The position numbers and the translations under genes are program-made. 64,000 nt of DNA from Pedobacter psychrotolerans (lineage in GTDB: Bacteria > Bacteroidota > Bacteroidia > Sphingobacteriales > Sphingobacteriaceae), in assembly GCF_004340665.1 (NCBI RefSeq), contig NZ_SLWO01000003.1:496001-560000 (forward strand), written 5' to 3'. Every line of letters starts with the position of its first letter. The stretch's first letter is position 1. Of this stretch, positions 53,729-62,412 are shown piece by piece. The notes beneath the pieces are model-generated. The model ran no database searches. It was given only the letters and a program-made list of their open reading frames with translations, and had not been told where the DNA came from.

Positions 53729-55030
53729 ATGAAGAAAATATTCTTTTTAACGCTTGCTGGTATGGCCAGTTTACAGCTGAGTGCACAAAACATCGATAAA
53801 ATCATCACCCGTGAATATACCGATCACCTGATCAAAACTTTAAGCAGCGATGAAATGCAAGGGCGTGCAACCTTTACACCTGGTATTGATAAAGCTGCTA
53901 CTTTCATCGAATCTGAATTTAAAAAAATAGGTCTTCAACCCTTAACAGGAGAAAAAAAATTTAGACAGACATTTTATAAATATCAGGTGGCCAGCCAAGG
54001 CAAAACCATTAAAATTGATGGAAAAGATATTGCTGAAGAAAATGTAATTGTATCAGGCATTAATGCGGAAAATATCAACTTAGATAAGTCGAACACAACC
54101 ATTGTAAAACTTGATCCAGAGAAGCCATTTGTAAACCAGTTCAGGGCAATGATGTCAGCAGGAAAAAACCAACTGGTTTTAGTTGATGCTAAATTTGCAG
54201 AAAATTTTAAGCGATATAAAGGCTTTTTTGATAAGCCTGTAACCATTGATGAAAAAGATATTAATAGCACATCGAATGTACAAGTTTTTGTATTGGGTGC
54301 TAATGAGGCTACAGATTTTAATGTGGAGCTGAAAAGTAAAGTTGCTAAAATGCCATTGTTTAATGTCGCGGGTATGATTCCTGGTAAATCAAAAGCTAAA
54401 GAACTGATTGTTTTTTCTGGTCATTACGATCATTTGGGTGTGATGAAAAGTGTAGAGGGCGATAGCATTGCGAATGGGGCTGATGATGATGCTTCAGGAA
54501 CAACAGCTATGATTGCGCTGGCTAAGTATTATAAAGCACAAAAAAATAATGAACGTACCTTGATTTTTGTGGCTTTTACGGCTGAAGAAATTGGTGGTTT
54601 TGGTGCCAGATACTTTTCGGGCAAATTAAATCCTGATGATGTGGTGGCCATGTTTAATATTGAAATGATAGGAAAAGATTCTAAATTCGGAAAAAACACC
54701 GCATTTATTACGGGTTATGATAAGTCGGATTTTGGAAAGATTTTACAGAAAAATTTAGCTGGCACAGAATTTACTTTCCATCCAGACCCATATATTAAAG
54801 AAAACTTATTTTACAGAAGTGATAATGCCACTTTAGCCGCTTTGGGTGTGCCGGCACACACTATTAGTACGGATCAGATTGATGTAGACAAATTTTATCA
54901 TACGGTAAAAGATGAATACGGCACATTGGATGTGGAAAATATTTTATCAACGATTAAGGCGATTGCCAAGAGTGCAACTTCTATTGTTAATGGCACAGAT
55001 ACACCCACCAGAATACCAAAATTAAAGTAA
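53729..55030 (+). CDS. M28 family metallopeptidase
   Basis: Exported aminopeptidase-like M28 zinc enzyme, 433 residues, with signal peptide FLTLAGMASLQLSAQ. The metal and catalytic motifs are FSGHYDHLGV (His232), NGADDDASGTTA (bridging Asp252/253), FTAEEIGGFG (catalytic and metal Glu286/287), FNIEMIGKDS (Asp) and a C-terminal STDQIDVDKFYHTVKD with a metal His. A PA-like insert occupies about 85-215. Together with the M61 enzyme upstream it probably degrades extracellular peptides. A terminator follows. Confidence 0.92.
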   Translation: MKKIFFLTLAGMASLQLSAQNIDKIITREYTDHLIKTLSSDEMQGRATFTPGIDKAATFIESEFKKIGLQPLTGEKKFRQTFYKYQVASQGKTIKIDGKDIAEENVIVSGINAENINLDKSNTTIVKLDPEKPFVNQFRAMMSAGKNQLVLVDAKFAENFKRYKGFFDKPVTIDEKDINSTSNVQVFVLGANEATDFNVELKSKVAKMPLFNVAGMIPGKSKAKELIVFSGHYDHLGVMKSVEGDSIANGADDDASGTTAMIALAKYYKAQKNNERTLIFVAFTAEEIGGFGARYFSGKLNPDDVVAMFNIEMIGKDSKFGKNTAFITGYDKSDFGKILQKNLAGTEFTFHPDPYIKENLFYRSDNATLAALGVPAHTISTDQIDVDKFYHTVKDEYGTLDVENILSTIKAIAKSATSIVNGTDTPTRIPKLK

Positions 55031-55070
55031 TATACTAATCTGTGATCCTCACAAAGGTTAGATACAGATA

Positions 55071-55134
55071 AGCCGCAGATAAGCAGATTTTTGATCCATG
55101 AATATTGGTGTCATCTGCAATCTGCGGCTTTTTA
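55071..55134 (+). terminator. hairpin terminator
   Basis: AGCCGCAGAT (55071-55080) pairs with ATCTGCGGCT (55120-55129), an inner CAGAT/ATCTG pair extends it, and a T run follows. The AGCCGCAGAT core is also a dispersed repeat type in Bacteroidota, so this may be a repeat acting as terminator between the M28 gene and the convergent GNAT gene. Confidence 0.7.
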
Positions 55135-55151
55135 ATGAATGTTCTGAGTAA

Positions 55152-55646
55152 TTAAAATCGGTACTCCATTACATAATCATCCATATAATAGCCTTCGCCG
55201 ATATCTAGTTTCATCGATTCTTTGATGGTGAAGCCACCTTTCAAATAAAAATCTTTTGCGTTATTGTGCTTGTTTACATTTAGTTGCAAGGCTGATGCAC
55301 CTGCGTTTTTAACCTGATTAAAAACCTCATTAATCAAAAGTTTGCCTACGCCTTTTCCATGGGCTGATGGTAGCACATAAAGCTTATGAAGTTTATAGAT
55401 CTTTTCTTCCAGGTTAATGATAGAATAGCCTGCAAATCCATATTGGTTCTGGTTGTCTTCCGCGATCAGGAAAATATGCCCTTCCAGAAATTGCTTTAAC
55501 AATTCTCCTTTATTGTACATTTTTTCCAGCATGTAATCAATTTGCGCTTGTCCAATAATGTCTAAATAGGTGGATGGCCATGTTGCTGCGGCAATGTCAC
55601 GAATGATCTCAATATCTTGTTCTTTGGCTTTTCTTAATGTAATCAT
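55152..55646 (-). CDS. GNAT family N-acetyltransferase
   Basis: Acetyl-CoA-dependent N-acetyltransferase of 164 residues. Acetyl-CoA loop LPSAHGKGVGKLLINEVF, strand-4 YGFAGYSIINLEEKIYKL, then LQLNVNKHNNAKDFYLKGGF near the C-terminus. It resembles small-molecule GNATs; acceptor unknown. Its start overlaps the stop of the upstream TPK-like gene by ATGA (55643-55646), so the two are coupled and it is the last gene of the thiamine transcription unit. Confidence 0.88.
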   Translation of the reverse strand: MITLRKAKEQDIEIIRDIAAATWPSTYLDIIGQAQIDYMLEKMYNKGELLKQFLEGHIFLIAEDNQNQYGFAGYSIINLEEKIYKLHKLYVLPSAHGKGVGKLLINEVFNQVKNAGASALQLNVNKHNNAKDFYLKGGFTIKESMKLDIGEGYYMDDYVMEYRF

Positions 55647-56203
55647 ATTGGTTCACTGATAAAAATTGGTTGTCCGGAAAAAGTAAATTCTACAAAGCCA
55701 TCCACAACCACTACAAAAATTTCTTCTTCGGTTTGCATCAGGTTGGTTACTTCAAGGTATCGGTTTCCATGGATTAAAAACTCACTACCGGCAGGCTTCC
55801 AAACTGAAAATCCAGATTTGATAGGGTAGTGTTTTGCCTTTTCAGTAAAAACCACGAGGTTAATCTGATCTTCGAAACCGGCAAATTTTTCCAGATCAAA
55901 TTTACGGGCAATAACATTTACCGCCGGATATTTCTCTTCGTACAGATAATTTATGGCTACCATTAAAGCATCAACCGGGCCCTGAATAATCTTCGTATCC
56001 TCCTGAACATCTTCAGTGGTTCCGTTCACCAGCACATCAACTTTTAAACCAAGCGAAAAAATTTTATCATAATTTTCGCCATTTACCAAAAGTGTTGGGC
56101 TCCACTCTAAAAGCTGACCTAAAAGTTCTTCATTAAAATTGCCAAGCTCATCAATATATAAAGCTGGCTCTTGTTTTTCTTTTACAATGTGGTGTGATGA
56201 CAT
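55643..56203 (-). CDS. thiamine pyrophosphokinase-like protein (diverged)
   Basis: A 186-residue protein whose opening SSHHIVKEKQEPALYIDELG, LLGQLLEWSPTLLV and the C-terminal GFSVWKPAGSEFLIHG follow the pattern of sphingobacterial thiamine pyrophosphokinase (thiamine to thiamine diphosphate). The usual acidic GDFD-type motif that binds Mg-ATP reads LVNGTTEDV here, and the KTD-type motif is replaced by GPVDALMVAI. It may be a diverged paralogue with altered or lost kinase activity. Context supports a thiamine role: ThiE lies 45 bp upstream and a TPP riboswitch controls the receptor at the head of the locus. A different nucleoside-phosphate role cannot be excluded. Confidence 0.7.
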   Translation of the reverse strand: MSSHHIVKEKQEPALYIDELGNFNEELLGQLLEWSPTLLVNGENYDKIFSLGLKVDVLVNGTTEDVQEDTKIIQGPVDALMVAINYLYEEKYPAVNVIARKFDLEKFAGFEDQINLVVFTEKAKHYPIKSGFSVWKPAGSEFLIHGNRYLEVTNLMQTEEEIFVVVVDGFVEFTFSGQPIFISEPI

Positions 56204-56248
56204 AATGCGAATATAAAAAAAAGTATCAATTAGCAGGAATCACCCTTA

Positions 56249-56881
56249 CTAACCTTTCACCGCATCATAAAAATCCTGATAAGCTTCAATGAAATCGTCT
56301 GCAGAATGGATTGCCTCAGAAATGGCAACACCATAAATTCCGGCTCGCATTAACGTTTCTACATCATAAATTTTGATTCCTCCAACAGCCAGAATAGGCA
56401 TGGTAATGTGGAGAGATTCAAGTTGTGGCATAATTGTCGAGTAACCTTCGATACCTAAAAGCGGTAAATCATTGGGTTTGGTATTCGTGCTTGCAAAAGG
56501 ACCAAGTCCAATATAATCTGCGCCTTCCTTAGCCAATCTGATCATATTTTCAATCGTATGCGCTGAACCTCCTAAAGTGATATCATTTCCAACCAACTTA
56601 CGCAATGCTACAAAATCAGCATCCATATTTTCAATGTGAAATCCCTGAATATCTGCTTTGCCATTTAAATGAATATGGTCGGTTACGATTAAGGTTGTAC
56701 CCCAATCATCACAAATTTCTGCAACGGTATGAATGTCGGTCAGGAGTTCTTCATCGGGTTTACTTAAACAGCGATATTGAATCCATTTTGCGCCGGCTTC
56801 GCAAGCCAATTGAGCCTGTTCAATATGTGTAAATTGAGGGATATCATGGGTGATGTATTGAAGCTTCTCGATGTATTTCAT
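56249..56881 (-). CDS. thiE: thiamine phosphate synthase
   Basis: TIM-barrel enzyme joining HMP-PP and THZ-P to thiamine monophosphate, 210 residues. Motifs: GAKWIQYRCLSKPDEEL, VTDHIHLNGKADIQGFHIEN, LGGSAHTIENMIRLAKEGAD, YIGLGPFASTNTKPN (phosphate-binding loop) and MPILAVGGIKIYDVETLMR. The early QLR(V/E)K-type substrate motif is QYRCLSK, a modest change. No other thiamine-biosynthesis gene (thiC, thiD, thiG, thiH) is in the window, so the locus looks like salvage plus last-step synthesis. It lies 188 bp after the receptor gene on the same strand. Confidence 0.88.
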   Translation of the reverse strand: MKYIEKLQYITHDIPQFTHIEQAQLACEAGAKWIQYRCLSKPDEELLTDIHTVAEICDDWGTTLIVTDHIHLNGKADIQGFHIENMDADFVALRKLVGNDITLGGSAHTIENMIRLAKEGADYIGLGPFASTNTKPNDLPLLGIEGYSTIMPQLESLHITMPILAVGGIKIYDVETLMRAGIYGVAISEAIHSADDFIEAYQDFYDAVKG

Positions 56882-57068
56882 GATGATGCGATTCAGATGG
56901 GTGAAAATTTAAACCCGAAGGTATGAATATATCAGATTAACCAAATAATGGATGTAATATCAATACAAAATCTATCATCTAATGAATGTAAGGGCATTTA
57001 AGATGAGTAGTCCAATCTTATATTTTCTTACATTCCTTCTAGTAAAGAATTAAAAATATGATAATGAT

Positions 57069-59510
57069 CTAAAACTTCACATTTAAATTCAGCAAAAAGT
57101 TAGTCCCAGCTTGTGGGTAATAAAAGTTTTCTGTAATCCGGTTTCCTCCTGAAAGATAACCATAAGTATAGCCGTTACTTTCATACTTCTTATCTAAAAG
57201 ATTATTCACTAATAAACCCAGATTTATATTTTTCACACTAGCAAATTTGAAATTATATCCTAAACGTGCATTACTCACCCAATAGCCATTAATAGTTCTA
57301 TCGTTATTTTGTGTGTTATCCAAATACTGTTTGCTTACATATTTACTTTGCAATGCAATGGCTAAGCCTTTTAACGGCTTATAAACAAATTCACCAAAAA
57401 GCACAGCAGCTGGTGAGAAAGAAATATCAGTTAAGGCATATTGATTAACCACTTGCCCACCGTTATCATAATCATCATAATATTCCGTAAAATTTTTGAT
57501 TTTATTTCTGCTCAAAGCTGCATTTGCGTTCAGGGCGAAAAACTTATTGATGGTATATGAACCATCCAATTCAATACCTAAACGATAACTATTATCTACA
57601 TTTTGACGAAAATTTCCACCTACATCATTAATTTTTCCTGTAACAACCAGCTGGTTCTTATAAAACATTCCATAAGCATTGGCGCCTAAGTTGAAGCGGC
57701 TATTTTTGAAACGATAACCTAACTCGACATCATTCAATCGCTCCGACTTTGGAAAAACACCAACTGCCGCATCTACATAATCATCACGGTTTGGCTCTTT
57801 ATTGGCCACACTGAATGAGGCATAAACATTGCTTTTCGGGTTGATAAAATAAGTCGCACCGAATTTAGGATTGAAGAAATTCAACTGATCATTGATCGCA
57901 AGTGTATTTAACTTATTTTCCGTTCCCGAGATATCATAATAAACCCGGCGGTATTGCAAATCAGCAAATAAACTAAGTTGTTCAACCGGGCTGTAATTTA
58001 CCTTTCCATAGAGGTTAAAGTCAGTTTTAAAGCCCTCATTATCATAATAGTGTCTGTCGATATTTCCGTTAGATGCATATTGCGCCCAGATAACCTGACC
58101 AAAGTGTGCTCCTTTATATTCGTTATAAGCACCTCCAAGCGTGAAGTTTAAATTCTTTTGTGGTACATAATTGAAGGCATAAGTAACCCCATAAAAATCA
58201 TTATCAAGCCAACGGCGACGGATTAAATCTGTATTGGTAATGGTTGTTGCGCCAGCGATAACCGGGTTTAAGCCATAGTCACTTAGTTTATCATCTGCCC
58301 TAAATTCTTCATAATAACCTTCTCCCTGAGTATAATGCAGGGCGCCATTAAATGAAAATTGATCAGAAAGCTGTCTAGCATAAAGCAACTGATAATGATT
58401 TTGTTTGTAATTATCAGTTTGGTTATTGTACAAGAAGCTATTATAGGTTCTGCCAGCATTTAGCAAGTTTGCCGCATCTTCCGCATTTAAACCATTTCGT
58501 TCTATATAAGCCTGCATTCCAGCAACATCATTGTTTAGTCTTGATTCTGGTATTCCATTCCATGACTGATAAGTTTTTTCTGTACCGGCGAAAACATTTA
58601 TTCTCAACAAATCCTTATTGCCATGGTATGCGCCAGACATAAAGTAAGATTTCAATAGAGACGCACCTCTGTCAACATATCCATCAGAACTAATTCTTGA
58701 AAGTCGGCCATCAAAACTGAAGCGATTATTGATTAATCCTGTTCCTACTTTGACCGTATTTTTCCAGGTATTAAAACTTCCGTAAGTATTATTTATTTCT
58801 GCATAAGGTTCTAATTCGCTGGCTGTGGTTTGGATATTTAAACTGGCACCAAAAGCACCGGCACCATTTGTAGAGGTACCTACACCACGCTGAATCTGAA
58901 TATTATCCACTGAAGAAGCAAAGTCTGGCATGTTGACGTAAAACGTTCCCTGGCTTTCACTGTCATTAATGGGGATCCCGTTAACAGTGACATTGATCCG
59001 GCTGTTGTCGCTTCCACGAATCCTGATCCCCGTATAACCAACACCTGCGCCTGCATCAGAATTTACCACTACTCCAGGTGTATTTTGCAGAATGAAAGGT
59101 AAATCCTGTCCGAAATTATTTTCTTCGATCTCTGCTTTTGAAACATTTTTATAGGTAGTAGCCGATTTTTCATTTGCCCTTGTGGCCCGAACAATTACCT
59201 CATCTGCAAGAAAATTTTGCTGCACTAAACTGAAATTTAAAACTGCATTACCAGAAAGCGAAAAAGCTTTTTCCTGTGTTTTATAACCTACATAACTCAC
59301 CACCAGGGTATAATTTCCATTGGATAAATTACCCAGTGTGAAATTTCCACTGGCATCACTAAGTACAGCAGTTTTGTGGTTTTTAACTTTAATGGTTGCA
59401 CCAGGCAGGGCATTTTGATAGTTATCCGTTACTTGCCCGGTAATTGAATTTTGTGCCGATGCCAGGAAAGGTAGCATTGCTACAAGCGCTGCGAAAAGTA
59501 AATTTTTCAA
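57069..59510 (-). CDS. TonB-dependent receptor, probable thiamine transporter
   Basis: TonB-dependent outer-membrane receptor of 813 residues. Signal peptide FAALVAMLPFLASAQ, a carboxypeptidase-regulatory-like domain (about 21-110, SITGQVTDNYQNALPGATIK), and a plug (about 115-235) with DLPFILQNTPGVVV, GIRIRGSDNSRINVTVNGIP and NGAGAFGASLNI. A 22-stranded barrel ends in FLLNLNVKF. It lacks SusC length and any SusD partner. A TPP riboswitch directly precedes it, the arrangement reported for Bacteroidota thiamine receptors (OMR1/OMthi type), so it should import thiamine or a precursor. Two thiamine genes lie downstream. No inner-membrane PnuT is seen in the window. Confidence 0.9.
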   Translation of the reverse strand: MKNLLFAALVAMLPFLASAQNSITGQVTDNYQNALPGATIKVKNHKTAVLSDASGNFTLGNLSNGNYTLVVSYVGYKTQEKAFSLSGNAVLNFSLVQQNFLADEVIVRATRANEKSATTYKNVSKAEIEENNFGQDLPFILQNTPGVVVNSDAGAGVGYTGIRIRGSDNSRINVTVNGIPINDSESQGTFYVNMPDFASSVDNIQIQRGVGTSTNGAGAFGASLNIQTTASELEPYAEINNTYGSFNTWKNTVKVGTGLINNRFSFDGRLSRISSDGYVDRGASLLKSYFMSGAYHGNKDLLRINVFAGTEKTYQSWNGIPESRLNNDVAGMQAYIERNGLNAEDAANLLNAGRTYNSFLYNNQTDNYKQNHYQLLYARQLSDQFSFNGALHYTQGEGYYEEFRADDKLSDYGLNPVIAGATTITNTDLIRRRWLDNDFYGVTYAFNYVPQKNLNFTLGGAYNEYKGAHFGQVIWAQYASNGNIDRHYYDNEGFKTDFNLYGKVNYSPVEQLSLFADLQYRRVYYDISGTENKLNTLAINDQLNFFNPKFGATYFINPKSNVYASFSVANKEPNRDDYVDAAVGVFPKSERLNDVELGYRFKNSRFNLGANAYGMFYKNQLVVTGKINDVGGNFRQNVDNSYRLGIELDGSYTINKFFALNANAALSRNKIKNFTEYYDDYDNGGQVVNQYALTDISFSPAAVLFGEFVYKPLKGLAIALQSKYVSKQYLDNTQNNDRTINGYWVSNARLGYNFKFASVKNINLGLLVNNLLDKKYESNGYTYGYLSGGNRITENFYYPQAGTNFLLNLNVKF

Positions 59511-59577
59511 TGTTTTTGTTTTAGTTAAACCAATCGGAAATAGGGGTACTCCCGATTTCAGTTAAACTTCCATAACT

Positions 59578-59745
59578 CCAATCCCTACGCCGGCATTATC
59601 CGGATCAGGTGTATCTAAGGCTAATGGCTGTAGGGTTTAAGACTGTTGGTTTTACCTCTTGCCTTTTAACCTTCTGCTTTTCACTTCAGAATGGGTATGA
59701 TCTCAGCCCGTTTTTGTGTTTATAACAAACAAGGCACCCCCAATG
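59578..59745 (-). promoter_or_regulatory. TPP (thiamine pyrophosphate) riboswitch
   Basis: On the minus strand the THI-box core is unmistakable: GGGGGTGCC, then GGGCTGAGATCATACCC, then ACCTGATCCGGATAATGCCG, followed by GCGTAGGGA. Between ACCC and ACCTGATC lies an insert of roughly 85 nt, so the variable P3 arm is long. The aptamer ends about 70 nt before the receptor ATG. The intervening stretch can form AATCGG/CCGATT and GGGAGTACCCC structures as the expression platform. Thiamine diphosphate binding should turn off the receptor (and perhaps the downstream genes). Confidence 0.97.
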
Positions 59746-59956
59746 ATGTCGCAAATGTATAAAAATATGTTAATGATTATTTAATAATGCATGAAATAAC
59801 ATCGTAAAATCACGCTTATTGTTTCTGTCAGCTAAAATTTAAACTATACATTTTGCATTAAATCAAATATTAACGTGGCATAAACTTTAACTTTCTTTGA
59901 GGTGGAACTCAGTAACAGGAGCTAATCTTTATATTTGTTGGCCTAATGGAGTGCCC

Positions 59957-61195
59957 ATGAAAACCTTTAAACGAGCCTTAATTTATCTGCTCAGTCTTAT
60001 TGTTTTATTCTTTGCCAGTTTATTCATCTGGCAACCTTATTTAGCTAGGGTATTATGGTACCGCACACCGGATGCGATGACCTATAAAGCTTTTCCACAG
60101 GCAATTATTCATAAAAGCGACACAGTATTTCATTTCTTTCGTGCAGAAAGAATGAGAAAAGATATTGATACCTTACATGTTCAGAATGGAAACCATCAAT
60201 CCATTCCATTTGCTGAATATTTTAAGAAGGGTAAATTGAATGCCTTTATCATAATTAGAAATGATAGCATCCTATACGAGAAGTATAGCAAAGGATATAG
60301 TGATACCACTTTAACTACCGTTTTTTCTGGTGCAAAAAGTATGGTGTCTATTCTTTTAGGTCAGGCAGTGAAAGATGGGGCGATTAAGAGTTTATCTCAA
60401 AAGGTAACGGATTATATTCCTGAATTAAAAGTTAATCCGGCCTTTCAAAATATTACATTGAAAAATCTTCTGGATATGAAATCCGGCTTGGAATTTAAAG
60501 ATGCATTTGGTGGCGTTATTAAAGCCTTCTTCTCTGATGAAGCAAAATACTATTATACACATGATATGAAAGCAGAGCTGATGAAAGTAAAGCTTGTAAA
60601 TAAGCCTGGAACAGTATGGAAGTATAAAAGTATCGATCCCATTCTGCTGGGTTGGGTAATTGTACATGCAACAGGAAAAACCTTAGCCCAATACACTGAA
60701 GAAAAATTGTGGAAGAAAATAGGTGCAGAAAATAATGCTACCTGGGGCTTAGACCATGAGGAAGGCTTAGTTAATACAGCCAGTCGCTTTCAGGTTTCCG
60801 CTATTGACTGGGCCAAGGTTGGCCGCTTGTACCTCAATTTTGGGAAGTATAATCATTATCAGGTTGTGCCGGAAGATTGGGTAAAACAGTCGATCAATAT
60901 AGGGAATGAAAAACCTGCATCAGCGAAAGGTTGGCAAAAATCAGCCCATCATTATTTGTGGTGGATTCCGCAAGCGGGTGAAAGTGGTGATTTCGCGGCG
61001 GAAGGAATGCGAGGACAAAGACTTTATGTTGATCCAAAAACCAATACCATTATTGTTCAGTTCGCAGCACAAGGGGCGGGTGATTATCCCTACCGAAAAA
61101 TTAGTAGGTATTTGGCAGGTTTGACATTTAATTGCCCAGATCTCAACCGCAAAGTTCACGAAGGAAATACGCAAAGGAAAAGAAGCGGATTTTAA
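59957..61195 (+). CDS. serine hydrolase (class C beta-lactamase fold)
   Basis: A 412-residue membrane-anchored hydrolase from ATG 59957; the frame extends to 59897 but this ATG precedes a natural anchor helix (IYLLSLIVLFFASLFIW, about 8-24). Catalytic features of the penicillin-binding/EstB fold: FSGAKSMVSILLG (SxxK nucleophile), WKYKSIDPILLGW (YxS/N position) and GMRGQRLYVDPKTNTIIV (C-terminal GxxG-type loop). Substrate unknown. The last about 17 codons and stop lie inside a dispersed inverted repeat, so the natural C-terminus has been replaced by repeat sequence. The fold itself appears complete. Confidence 0.88.
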   Translation: MKTFKRALIYLLSLIVLFFASLFIWQPYLARVLWYRTPDAMTYKAFPQAIIHKSDTVFHFFRAERMRKDIDTLHVQNGNHQSIPFAEYFKKGKLNAFIIIRNDSILYEKYSKGYSDTTLTTVFSGAKSMVSILLGQAVKDGAIKSLSQKVTDYIPELKVNPAFQNITLKNLLDMKSGLEFKDAFGGVIKAFFSDEAKYYYTHDMKAELMKVKLVNKPGTVWKYKSIDPILLGWVIVHATGKTLAQYTEEKLWKKIGAENNATWGLDHEEGLVNTASRFQVSAIDWAKVGRLYLNFGKYNHYQVVPEDWVKQSINIGNEKPASAKGWQKSAHHYLWWIPQAGESGDFAAEGMRGQRLYVDPKTNTIIVQFAAQGAGDYPYRKISRYLAGLTFNCPDLNRKVHEGNTQRKRSGF

Positions 61196-61269
61196 GTTAG
61201 TTTTATGAATAGTGAGATAAGCATTTTTACTTTGCTTTCTTTGCGTGTTACTTTAAATTCTTTGCGGTT
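61145..61269. repeat. dispersed inverted repeat inserted at the hydrolase 3' end
   Basis: AACCGCAAAG (61145-61154) and its inverse CTTTGCGGTT (61260-61269) mark the ends. Internal CGCAAAG (61170-61176) pairs with CTTTGCG (61239-61245). The element is of the CCGCAAAG...CTTTGCGG class common in Bacteroidota. It provides the C-terminal codons and stop of the upstream hydrolase. Confidence 0.65.
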
Positions 61270-61300
61270 AAATTTTTAAATAGTAGTACATTGCTTAACA

Positions 61301-62344
61301 ATGGAAATCGACGACGTAAAAATCCTGAAAAAGAAACCAATTTTCCCTGTTACACCTGCTTTACAGAAGTATCTACGCAGTTATCAGCGGGAAGCTAAAC
61401 TACCCATTGGTTATCATGATCTGATGCAGTTTAATGAAGCCTTCCCTTTAATGGATAAGTTTGGAAAAGACTCCCTTTGGGAAGGACCAATTTATGCGCA
61501 GGATTTGATTGAGTCTTTACACAATGGCTTGAAAGAAATTTATGCAAATCTTAAGGCATCTGGAAATCTTCGTATCGTAGAACATAAATACATTGATAAA
61601 ATTGAATATTGTACCTTTGGAAATACCCATCCTTTTCGGATTAGAATTGTCAATCGGTTGAATGATGTTTATGATTATTTCTATATTAAAAAAGCTGATG
61701 CCTCCCGTATATATGGTCTGGAAATGGAAGAAATTCTATCACCAAATCAGGTCAATTATCTGGTTGACGGGGATACATTAGTGGAAGAGCATATCGCCGG
61801 AATTCCTGGAGATGTGTTTACCAAAGGACAGTTATATACGCCGGGATTTAACCCAACACGTATTGCAAAAGAATTTGTAAAGTTTAATGAACGGTGCTTA
61901 ATTATGCTTCTTGGAGATATGAGGGCATATAATTTTGTGGTGCAGATTACACCAGATTTTGATGATATTCAGTTTAGAATCAGGGCAATAGATTTTGATC
62001 AGCAGTTTTATGAAGGCAATTTAAAAGTGTATTTGCCACAGTTTTTTAAGGAGAACTTACCTTATGTAAAAATGAGTATGGAACAGCTTACTGAAAAAAC
62101 TGTATTGCAATATCAGCAGGAAGAACGTTCCTCAATTGTTCACCGGGTGAGAAGTGAGCGACACCGCTTAACTGATCTTCGGGATGTTTCGAACAAAGAA
62201 GAATTAACTACTCCTGAGAATATTGCCATTTTAAAACAAGGCATGAGTGATTATTTTAAGGATACCAACTATTTGAAATGTAAAAATATGACTGATATTA
62301 TAGAATTAAATATCAAAAATATTATCAGGCAGGTAAAGCTATAA
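61301..62344 (+). CDS. hypothetical protein with protein-kinase-like motifs
   Basis: A 347-residue soluble protein I cannot place in a named family. It shows an order of motifs resembling a protein-kinase fold. DVYDYFYIKKAD (Lys130/131) sits at the beta-3 Lys position and LEMEEIL (Glu143/144) at the helix-C Glu. DTLVEEHIAGIPG is hinge-like. LLGDMRAYNFVVQ carries Asp206 and Asn211 with the Asp-to-Asn spacing of the catalytic loop, and AIDFDQQF (Asp231) replaces DFG. No Gly-rich loop is obvious. It could be an active atypical kinase, a HipA/aminoglycoside-kinase-type phosphotransferase, or coincidence. Monocistronic, with a hairpin terminator after the stop. Confidence 0.75.
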   Translation: MEIDDVKILKKKPIFPVTPALQKYLRSYQREAKLPIGYHDLMQFNEAFPLMDKFGKDSLWEGPIYAQDLIESLHNGLKEIYANLKASGNLRIVEHKYIDKIEYCTFGNTHPFRIRIVNRLNDVYDYFYIKKADASRIYGLEMEEILSPNQVNYLVDGDTLVEEHIAGIPGDVFTKGQLYTPGFNPTRIAKEFVKFNERCLIMLLGDMRAYNFVVQITPDFDDIQFRIRAIDFDQQFYEGNLKVYLPQFFKENLPYVKMSMEQLTEKTVLQYQQEERSSIVHRVRSERHRLTDLRDVSNKEELTTPENIAILKQGMSDYFKDTNYLKCKNMTDIIELNIKNIIRQVKL

Positions 62345-62350
62345 AACTAA

Positions 62351-62380
62351 AAACGGCTGGTAAATTTACCAACCGCTTTT
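62351..62380. terminator. palindromic terminator
   Basis: Near-perfect palindrome CGGCTGGTAAATTTACCAACCG with flanking A and T runs, between the convergent kinase-like and PfpI genes. One C-A mismatch. Works in either direction. Confidence 0.7.
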
Positions 62381-62412
62381 GAGTGAATCTAGAAAGAGCG
62401 TCTAAAAAAAGT

